Assembly (NCBI GenBank): GCA_030049955.1
Contig: JASIJX010000591.1
Location: forward strand, 1-5,789
Length of the DNA stretch: 5,789 nucleotides
Reading direction: 5' to 3'
From: Acidobacteriaceae bacterium
Lineage (GTDB): Bacteria > Acidobacteriota > Terriglobia > Terriglobales > Acidobacteriaceae
Positions 1-4,827 of the stretch are shown here, piece by piece. Each line of letters starts with the position of its first letter. Within the stretch, counting starts at the first letter, position 1. The notes below the pieces were generated by a model that worked only from the letters and a program-made list of their open reading frames with translations, had not been told where the DNA came from and did not search any database. Made by a program: the position numbers and the translations under genes.

Positions 1-2
1 TG

Positions 3-1577
3 GTGCCGGGGCTGAGCCGGCTGTATCTTGATTTCTGTTCCGGTGAAGGAGCCGTCCGCCGGTTCTACCCATCGGTGGCACGCGAGACCGGCTGGCAGAA
101 GGGGACGGCGATTGCGGCACATCGGCCGCAGGTAGTGAAGCTGCTGGCGGCGCAGAATCGGGAGCAAACCGCAGCGCCGGCGCTGGAGGCGCTGGCAAAT
201 GGAGCGGGGACGGTGGTTACCGGCCAGCAGGTGGCGCTCTTTGGCGGGCCGCTGTTTACGCCCTTCAAAATGGCAACGGCTTTTGCCCGAGCGCGCCAGG
301 GCACTGCGTGCGGCAGACCCCATGTGACAGTTTTCTGGTTAGCCTCAGAAGACCACGATTTTGCCGAAGTGAACAACGTGGTTTTGCCCGGCCGGCGGGA
401 GATGGAAAAGCTGGTGTACGCCTCCGCGCCGGTAGTGCCGCAGCCGGTGGGCGGCGTGGCGTTCGACGAGGCGATTATTCCGCTCGTGGAGCGCGCACGT
501 GAGTTGCTCGGACCGTCGGAGACAACCGAGATCCTTGCATCGGCTTATCAACCGGGCCGAACCTTTGCGCAGGCGTTCGCTGAACTTTATGCGAAGGTGT
601 TTGCCGCGCAGGGGTTACTGACGCTTGACGCGAGCGGGCGGGAGTTTCACCAAATCGGCGCGCCGGTGCTTCGCGCCGCAATTGAGCGTGCCGACGAGCT
701 GCACGCGGCGCTGCTCGAGCGCAATGCGGCGCTCGAAGCCGCGGGCTATCATGCCCAGGTCGCAGTGACCCCGCAATCGAGCTTGCTGTTTCTTATTGAC
801 GAGCAGACCGGGGCACGCGTGGCCCTGAAGCGGACCACGCCGAGCGCCGAAGAGCCGCAGGGGTTGTGGCAGGCAGGAAGGCAGAGCTACTCGACCGCAG
901 ACCTGCTCGGAATTCTCGACGCGGAGCCGGAGCGGATTTCACCGGCGGCGCTGCTGCGCCCGGTATTTCAGGATTTCCTGCTGTCGACATCGCTGATCGT
1001 CGGCGGCCCGTCGGAGATTGCCTACTTTGCACAGTCCGCAGTGCTTTACGAACGCATTCTTGGCCGGTCCACGCCGGCTGCGCCGCGATTTTCCGGCACG
1101 CTGATTGAGCCGGCGATTGGAGAACTGCTGCGCCAGCATGAGCTTTCGCTGGAACGCGTCTTCGAGCTGGACGAGAACGAGCTGGCGAACCTGCTGGCGG
1201 CGCGCGCTATGCCGATCGAGGGCAAGCGCAGGCTCGCCGCCGCCGGCCAGGCGCTGGACACGGAGCTTGAGGCACTGCTCGAGTGGATGAACTCGCACGA
1301 CGAGGGGTTGGCGCGCTCGGCCGAGACCGCGGCGAGCAAGATGCGCTACCAGATGAACCGGCTTAGGACGCTCGCGGCCAACTTCCAGTTGCAGAAAGAA
1401 AATTCCCTGGGCAAGCATGCACATGCAATTTCGCAAGCGCTCTACCCCGGCGGCGCAATGCAGGAGCGCGTGCACGGCGCGGCGTTTTATTTTGCGCGGC
1501 ACGGAATGGAGCTGGCCGAGACGTTGTGCGTGCAGGCCGAGAAAACCTGCCCGGGACATACGGCGTTGTGGCTGTAG
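3..1577 (+). CDS. bshC: Putative cysteine ligase BshC (bacillithiol synthesis), 5' end probably outside window
   Basis: BshC catalyses the last step of bacillithiol synthesis, joining cysteine to glucosaminyl-malate in the cytoplasm. Family hallmarks (numbered from the GTG at 3): FYPSV at 21-25, VVTGQQVALFGGP at 71-83, FWLASEDHDFAEV at 111-123, LRP.FQDFLL...VGGPSEIAYF at 318-342, and the C-terminal YPGG..QER at 481-489. A charged helical stretch around 415-460 fits the family's coiled-coil domain. The 524 visible residues are close to the roughly 540 of known BshC proteins. The segment normally preceding the LYLDF-like start is short here, and only two bases lie upstream. The GTG is therefore probably an internal valine and the true start is a little before the window. 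The frame ends at TAG 1575-1577 and shows no internal disruption. The next gene follows after 56 bp with its own candidate -10 box, so co-transcription is uncertain. No other bacillithiol gene (bshA, bshB) is in view. Confidence 0.93.
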   Translation: MPGLSRLYLDFCSGEGAVRRFYPSVARETGWQKGTAIAAHRPQVVKLLAAQNREQTAAPALEALANGAGTVVTGQQVALFGGPLFTPFKMATAFARARQGTACGRPHVTVFWLASEDHDFAEVNNVVLPGRREMEKLVYASAPVVPQPVGGVAFDEAIIPLVERARELLGPSETTEILASAYQPGRTFAQAFAELYAKVFAAQGLLTLDASGREFHQIGAPVLRAAIERADELHAALLERNAALEAAGYHAQVAVTPQSSLLFLIDEQTGARVALKRTTPSAEEPQGLWQAGRQSYSTADLLGILDAEPERISPAALLRPVFQDFLLSTSLIVGGPSEIAYFAQSAVLYERILGRSTPAAPRFSGTLIEPAIGELLRQHELSLERVFELDENELANLLAARAMPIEGKRRLAAAGQALDTELEALLEWMNSHDEGLARSAETAASKMRYQMNRLRTLAANFQLQKENSLGKHAHAISQALYPGGAMQERVHGAAFYFARHGMELAETLCVQAEKTCPGHTALWL

Positions 1578-1603
1578 CGCCGGTTTCCAGATTCTCACGG
1601 TCG

Positions 1604-1609
1604 TATAAT
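1604..1609 (+). promoter_or_regulatory. Candidate -10 box (TATAAT) for the esterase gene
   Basis: A perfect TATAAT lies in the 56-bp gap between bshC and the esterase. Initiation about 7 nt downstream would give a leader of only about 18 nt before the ATG at 1634. No good -35 hexamer sits at 16-18 bp. The nearest resemblance is TTTCCA at 1584-1589, with a short 14-bp spacer. There is no TG extension, since TCG precedes the box. Support is the match and its position only. Confidence 0.45.
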
Positions 1610-1633
1610 CCTTCCGAATCACTCTAACGATCA

Positions 1634-2584
1634 ATGAAACGACTTCCCTTCTTCCTCGCTGCAGCGCTTTTCTTTGTATCAACGGCTGTCGCCGAAACCA
1701 CCTCCTGCTCGACGGCAGGAACGGACAATGCCTTTCTGGGCATTCAGACCGTAAAGCTGTGGCCCGGCGAACCGCCGCAGGCCAAAGGCGACGGCTGCGC
1801 GGATATCCCGACGATGACGATTTTTTCTCCGCGGCAAGGGACGGAGAACGGGTCGGCGGTGGTGATTTTGCCTGGCGGCTCGTATTTGCGGCTGGCTGCC
1901 GATCTCGAAGGGCGCGAAGTTGCCGACTGGTTCACCGCACGCGGATTCAGGGCCTTCGTGCTCGCTTACCGCCTCTCATCCAACGGCTACCTGCTTCCAG
2001 TGCCGCTGCTCGATGCGCGGCGGGCAATCCAGACGGTACGGGCACGGGCGGCCGACTATCACATCGCTCCGAACCGGATCGTGCTGGTTGGCTTTTCAGC
2101 GGGCGGGCACCTGGCTGCGCTGGCCGCAACCCAACCCGTTATGGGCAATTCCACGTCAGCCGACCCGGTGGAGCAGGTTTCGAGCCGTCCTGATTTCCTG
2201 GTGCTCGGCTATCCGTGGCTCGGCGCCATCACCACCGACACCTCGCACCTGAGCTACTGCAAGTTGTTCAACGTGATGGACACTTGCAACGCGCTGCGCG
2301 CCGCCTACACTCCGCAGTTTTTCGTGAGCAGCAGTACGCCGCCGACGTTCATCTATCACACGTTCACTGACAAGACAGTTCCCGTGCAACAGAGCCTGGA
2401 TTTTTATGAGGCTTTGGTTAAGGCCGGCGTTCCGTCCGAGATGCACATCTTTGCCAATGGGCCGCACGGCACCGGGCTGGGCAAAGGCGATCCGGCTCTA
2501 GACAAGTGGCCTGCGCTGCTCGAGAACTGGTTGCGCGCGCAGGGGTTATTAAGCGTGGATGCCGCGGCGGTGGGAAGGCCGTAA
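1634..2584 (+). CDS. Secreted alpha/beta hydrolase, BD-FAE / acetyl-esterase type
   Basis: This is a 316-residue serine esterase predicted to be exported. Residues 1-20 form a Sec signal peptide: KR near the start, a hydrophobic core (FFLAAALFFVSTA) and a likely AVA|ET cleavage site. The oxyanion-hole segment is LPGGSYLRL (79-87). The nucleophile elbow is GFSAGG (153-158) with Ser155. The acid is probably Asp246 in YHTFTDKTVP, and the base His278 in GPHGTGLG. The C-terminal WPALLENWL pattern (292-300) is typical of acetyl-xylan-esterase/BD-FAE-like proteins, which remove acyl or feruloyl groups from plant polysaccharides; the actual substrate cannot be read from sequence. Four cysteines (25, 55, 209, 218) remain after processing and could form disulfides in the periplasm. 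The start is well supported: an in-frame TAA at 1625-1627 lies just upstream and ATG 1634 is the first start after it. No clear Shine-Dalgarno is seen. No carbohydrate-utilisation genes adjoin it. Confidence 0.87.
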   Translation: MKRLPFFLAAALFFVSTAVAETTSCSTAGTDNAFLGIQTVKLWPGEPPQAKGDGCADIPTMTIFSPRQGTENGSAVVILPGGSYLRLAADLEGREVADWFTARGFRAFVLAYRLSSNGYLLPVPLLDARRAIQTVRARAADYHIAPNRIVLVGFSAGGHLAALAATQPVMGNSTSADPVEQVSSRPDFLVLGYPWLGAITTDTSHLSYCKLFNVMDTCNALRAAYTPQFFVSSSTPPTFIYHTFTDKTVPVQQSLDFYEALVKAGVPSEMHIFANGPHGTGLGKGDPALDKWPALLENWLRAQGLLSVDAAAVGRP

Positions 2585-2619
2585 AACCCCGCACGCCGAA
2601 TTGCCCCGAAAATTAAGAA

Positions 2620-2669
2620 GCGGGCCGCCGGCTTTGGGAGTGGAAGGTTTCCCGAAACCGGCTGCCCGC
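2620..2669 (+). terminator. Long GC-rich hairpin after the esterase gene, possible transcription terminator
   Basis: Arms 2620-2639 and 2650-2669 pair over 20 positions: 17 Watson-Crick pairs, one G-U and two mismatches (2626/2663 and 2632/2657), around a 10-nt loop. It begins 35 bp after the esterase stop. A second stem (2670-2676 with 2683-2689, six Watson-Crick pairs and one G-U) abuts it. No T-run follows on the + strand, so this is not a textbook intrinsic terminator. The flank that would follow it on the - strand reads TTCTTAATTTT, which is more terminator-like, but no - strand gene ends there. It may act as a 3' stabiliser or a factor-assisted terminator. The fold is clear; the role is inferred. 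Confidence 0.5.
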
Positions 2670-2799
2670 TGGACCCTGGACCGGGTCTAGGTGGTAAGTT
2701 AAGTTTAGGCTTGTTGCGGACAAAATCAAGCCCTCTTCGTAGATTAATTTTCAGCTCCAAGCGGCGGGTCGCCGGGCTCGGATAATGGATTTGTGCGCG

Positions 2800-2829
2800 T
2801 TGACCGTCGCGCCCTTATCTTGATACAAA
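2800..2829 (+). promoter_or_regulatory. Candidate promoter for the atp genes
   Basis: TTGACC (2800-2805, 5/6 to the -35 consensus) is followed after 18 bp by TACAAA (2824-2829, 4/6 to the -10 consensus). A start near 2836 would leave a leader of about 50 nt before ATG 2888. This is the best-matched -35/-10 pair in the gap and lies downstream of the putative terminator, where a promoter for an independent atp unit is expected. Confidence 0.45.
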
Positions 2830-2887
2830 AGAGTGTTCTACCACGGTCGAAACGCAATCGGAAAGCCGGAGCGAATCCCCTCTCAAC

Positions 2888-3346
2888 ATGGAAGTACTCC
2901 TTCAACAAGTCGGTGCGCTGATGGTGGGCGCCATCCCCACGGCTGCTCTGTTTCTGGTGCTGGTGGTTGCCTATGAATTCCTGGTGCACAAGCCGCTGAC
3001 GGCCGTGCTGGCGCGCCGCCGCGCCCTGACCCTGGGAGCCATGGAAGAGGCGCAGAATGCGATTGCCAATGCCGAAGCGCGTGCTGCCGAATATGCCGAA
3101 AAACTGCGGCATGCGCGCGGCGAAGTGTTCAAGGTTCGCGAACAACGGCTGAAACAGTGGATAGCCGAGCGCGATGCGGCGCTTGAGACGGCGCGCAAAT
3201 CGGCAGGACAGAAGGTGGAGCAGGCCAGAGCTGCGGTGGAAACCGAAGCCCAGACCGCGCGGCAGGCGATCCAGGCTTCTGCTACCGAACTGGCCCGCAT
3301 GGCTGTGCGCGCCGTATTGCCCGCGGCTGCCGGGGGTTCCCGTTGA
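2888..3346 (+). CDS. atpF': ATP synthase F0 subunit b' (peripheral stalk)
   Basis: A 152-residue stator subunit of the F-type ATP synthase. With b it forms the peripheral stalk that holds the F1 head against rotation. A single membrane helix runs about 14-33 (AIPTAALFLVLVVAYEFLV) and is followed by HKPL, matching the '.KPL..VL..R' pattern just after the helix in b/b' proteins. Residues about 40-140 are an alanine- and charge-rich helix (repeated EA, AR, KA) suited to a right-handed coiled coil with b. Length is near the usual ~155. ATG 2888 is chosen because the MEVLLQQVGALMVGAIPT start resembles b' N-termini, and the internal ATG at 2921 would leave no residues ahead of the helix. The ribosome binding site is weak: GGAG at 2868-2871 is 16 nt away. 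The stop TGA (3344-3346) overlaps the next start, implying coupled translation. The b' call over a second b rests on gene order and N-terminal character. Confidence 0.87.
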   Translation: MEVLLQQVGALMVGAIPTAALFLVLVVAYEFLVHKPLTAVLARRRALTLGAMEEAQNAIANAEARAAEYAEKLRHARGEVFKVREQRLKQWIAERDAALETARKSAGQKVEQARAAVETEAQTARQAIQASATELARMAVRAVLPAAAGGSR

Positions 3347-4098
3347 TTCATTCTTCATCGCACGCTCGCCGTTCGCGGCGTATTGTTGGTCTGGCCTTCC
3401 TCGCATTGCTTACGATTGCGCCAGCCACCGTTCCTGTTCGTGCTTTCGCGCAGGAAACCACGGTTCATCATCACGGTGGACTAATTAATAATCCTGCGGC
3501 CACCGAAACGCCTAATAAAGAAGAGCGGCAGGAACAAGGTTTCCTGAACGCGCCGGTGGTGCACGAACTGGCTAGTTTCATGCACGTGAGCGAGCCAACA
3601 GCGCGCACGATCTTTCTGGCCATCAACTTCGCCATCATTTTCTTCGCTATCGCCATTCCTTTGGCGCGAATGCTGCCAAAGATCTTCCGTAAACGCTCGG
3701 AGACGCTGCGTCAGGATCTCGAGGTGGCGCGCAAGGCCACCGAAGAGGCGAGGCAGCGGCTGAGTGCCGTGGAAGCCAAGCTCGCCGGGCTCGATCAGGA
3801 GATCGCAGAATTCCGCTCGCGGGTGGAGCAGGAGAGCGCGGAGGACGAGAAGCGGATTAAAGCCTCAATGAAAGAAGAGAGCGAGCGCATTGTCGCCTCC
3901 GCGGAGCAGGAGATTGGCGCAGCGGCGACGCAGGCGCGGCGTGCGCTGCGCGTATTTGCAGCAGACCTGGCGATCGAGCATGCAGAAAAGCAGCTTGCCC
4001 TCACTCCGGAGACGGATCGCGCAGTGATCAACGAGTTCATCGGACATTTCGAGAAAGAAGTGGCGGTTGAGAGCGCAGGCAGGGGAGGAAAGAAGTAG
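3343..4098 (+). CDS. atpF: ATP synthase F0 subunit b with N-terminal signal peptide and extension
   Basis: Second stator subunit, 251 residues, well above the ~156 of E. coli b. Residues 1-36 look like a cleavable signal peptide: basic RRSRR at 9-13, hydrophobic 14-31, probable AFA|QE cleavage after 36. Residues 37-88 form a polar segment with HHH at 42-44. The usual membrane helix is at about 89-110 (IFLAINFAIIFFAIAIPL core). PK.FRKRSETLRQDLE then leads into a long charged coiled coil (about 117-220), ending in a delta-binding-type tail (LRVFAADLAIEHAEKQL). The proposed start is TTG 3343-3345, overlapping the b' stop as TTGA with GGGGG at 3332-3336 upstream. The first in-frame ATG is residue 80 (3580), which would give a conventional 172-residue b but has no Shine-Dalgarno and discards the signal peptide. 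With the extension, topology stays N-out/C-in as for normal b. Identity is secure; the start is likely but not proven. Confidence 0.9.
   Translation: MIHSSSHARRSRRIVGLAFLALLTIAPATVPVRAFAQETTVHHHGGLINNPAATETPNKEERQEQGFLNAPVVHELASFMHVSEPTARTIFLAINFAIIFFAIAIPLARMLPKIFRKRSETLRQDLEVARKATEEARQRLSAVEAKLAGLDQEIAEFRSRVEQESAEDEKRIKASMKEESERIVASAEQEIGAAATQARRALRVFAADLAIEHAEKQLALTPETDRAVINEFIGHFEKEVAVESAGRGGKK
4084..4088 (+). promoter_or_regulatory. Shine-Dalgarno of atpH (GGAGG) inside the atpF 3' end
   Basis: GGAGG lies in the last codons of atpF, 10 nt before ATG 4099, and is the strongest ribosome binding site of the atp run. The atpF stop TAG (4096-4098) touches the atpH start codon, so ribosomes finishing b can re-initiate on delta. 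Confidence 0.75.
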
Positions 4099-4635
4099 AT
4101 GGCGGCATTTGTTTTCCGTTATGCCAGCGCATTTCTCGACGTGGTGACGGACGCAAGGCTGGACACGACGGCCATTGACCGGCAGTTGGCGGATTTTCTG
4201 GCCACATGGCAGAGCAGCCGCGAGTTACGCGAGGTCTTTGTCAACCCGGCCATTCCCGCGGTGCAGAAGGTCGCCGTACTGGACAAGCTCAACGCGAAGC
4301 TCGGGATGCAACGCGAGCTGCGCAATCTGATCGCAGTGTTGATCCAGAACGACCGCATCGCGAGCGTGGTCGAGGTGGCCACAGCCTATCGAAGCCTATT
4401 GCAGGAGCGGATGGGCATCAAGCCAGCGGAGATTGTGACGGCGCGCGAACTTGGCAAAGAGGAACGCGACGTGCTGCTTGCCGAAGTAGGCAGGTTGGCC
4501 GGCGCAAAGATCGACGCGACATTCCGGCAGGACAAGTCGATCCTGGGCGGCACGGTGGTGCGCATCGGCTCAACGGAGTACGACGGCTCCGTCCGCGGGC
4601 GGCTGGAGCGGCTGCGCGAGCAGTTGGCTGGCTGA
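4099..4635 (+). CDS. atpH: ATP synthase F1 subunit delta (OSCP)
   Basis: Delta sits on top of the F1 head and clamps the b/b' stalk to the alpha N-termini. The 178 residues match the family's usual length. The N-terminal helical domain opens with the FRYASAFLD form of the RYA.A(L/F) motif (R7, Y8, A9) and contains FVNPAI (47-52) and LIQNDR (81-86), both family hallmarks. The C-terminal domain carries the signature ILGGTVVRIGS (148-158), with conserved Gly150-Gly151 and Asp162 before the terminal SVRGRLERL helix. The start is ATG 4099, immediately after the atpF stop and 10 nt from GGAGG. It ends at TGA 4633-4635. In comparable operons atpA follows at once; here 192 bp intervene, holding an inverted-repeat structure. 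Confidence 0.95.
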   Translation: MAAFVFRYASAFLDVVTDARLDTTAIDRQLADFLATWQSSRELREVFVNPAIPAVQKVAVLDKLNAKLGMQRELRNLIAVLIQNDRIASVVEVATAYRSLLQERMGIKPAEIVTARELGKEERDVLLAEVGRLAGAKIDATFRQDKSILGGTVVRIGSTEYDGSVRGRLERLREQLAG

Positions 4636-4640
4636 AGGCG

Positions 4641-4671
4641 CAGGGATCAGGTTTCAGATGTCAGGGATCAG
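4641..4671 (-). repeat. Left inverted array of 7-bp CTGANNN units
   Basis: Read on the - strand, four consecutive heptamers occupy 4671-4644 (CTGATCC, CTGACAT, CTGAAAC, CTGATCC), plus a partial CTG at 4643-4641. All units begin CTGA and vary in the last three bases. Positions 4643-4671 pair with the right array at 25 of 29 positions. The innermost 11 bp (TCAGGGATCAG on the + strand) are perfect. Confidence 0.8.
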
Positions 4672-4785
4672 AAACCTCGCACTTGTTCGGTTACAAACGC
4701 ATTTGTGAATTTGGTATCGAGATTTCAAGATGGAGACGAGGGTTCGGCAGAATCGGATCGAGGGCACGCACACGACTGCGGAGAA

Positions 4786-4814
4786 CTGATCCCTGAAAAC
4801 TGACACCTGACCCC
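4786..4814 (+). repeat. Right inverted array of 7-bp CTGANNN units
   Basis: Four consecutive heptamers (CTGATCC, CTGAAAA, CTGACAC, CTGACCC) plus one C mirror the left array. The right array ends two bases before the AAGGA ribosome binding site of atpA, so a stem formed with the left array in mRNA would place that site at the base of the stem. Confidence 0.8.
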
Positions 4815-4816
4815 TT

Positions 4817-4821
4817 AAGGA
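4817..4821 (+). promoter_or_regulatory. Shine-Dalgarno of atpA (AAGGA)
   Basis: AAGGA lies 6 nt before ATG 4828, at good spacing, and supports that start. It directly adjoins the right inverted array, so its access to the ribosome could depend on the folding of the gap. Confidence 0.7.
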
Positions 4822-4827
4822 ACGCAG

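Larger units (their letters stand above)
2585..2887. other. 303-bp intergenic region between the esterase and the ATP synthase genes
   Basis: No convincing gene lies here on either strand. It contains a long hairpin (2620-2669) with a smaller one beside it (2670-2689), then an AT-richer stretch (about 2697-2755). A short GC stem-loop follows (CGGCG/CGCCG, 2762-2774), then a candidate promoter (2800-2829) and an approximately 50-nt leader to the b' start codon. The layout is that of a boundary between two transcription units. Confidence 0.7.
4639..4816. mobile_element. Candidate small non-coding inverted-repeat element between atpH and atpA
   Basis: The stretch is bounded by inverted 7-bp-unit arrays (arms 4643-4671 and 4786-4814) around a 114-bp centre with no credible gene. 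AAGG occurs just outside both ends (4635-4638 and 4817-4820) and could be a target-site duplication. Removing about 182 bp would restore a compact junction in which the atpH stop runs straight into AAGGAACGCAG and the atpA ATG. It contains no transposase, so it would be a passive (MITE- or REP-like) element. The inverted arrays are directly visible; insertion and mobility are inferred, and a 4-bp duplication can arise by chance. Confidence 0.4.

Noticed and set aside
939..1682. Long open frame on the - strand (247 codons) opposite bshC and the esterase start
   Set aside because: It lies antisense to a well-recognised gene, is arginine/leucine/glutamine-rich without a family pattern, and is an expected by-product of high GC content.
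3..2584. bshC and the esterase as a functional pair
   Set aside because: Nothing links bacillithiol synthesis to this esterase: it is predicted to be exported whereas BshC is cytosolic, and it has its own -10 box. Adjacency alone is not enough.
2781..2786. GATAAT as a -10 box
   Set aside because: It matches 5/6 but has no acceptable -35 at 16-18 bp; the pair at 2800-2829 is better.
3373..3402. Twin-arginine export motif in the b signal peptide (SRRIVGL)
   Set aside because: It resembles the Tat pattern only in SRR; the following residues and the strongly hydrophobic core fit Sec better, and no cofactor-binding domain is present.
2744..3406. Open frame on the - strand (220 codons) opposite b'
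   Set aside because: The composition is His/Arg/Gly-rich and unstructured, and the + strand frame is a clear ATP synthase subunit.
4693..4706. ACAAA/TTTGT mini-hairpin in the centre of the repeat element
   Set aside because: Five A/T-rich pairs around a 4-nt loop are expected by chance.
4206..4796. Second + strand open frame (196 codons) overlapping atpH and the gap
   Set aside because: It is out of frame with atpH, its product is arginine- and glycine-rich without recognisable motifs, and its tail is translated from the repeat element.
4641..4814. CRISPR array
   Set aside because: Units are only 7 bp, contiguous, without spacers, and present in opposite orientations.
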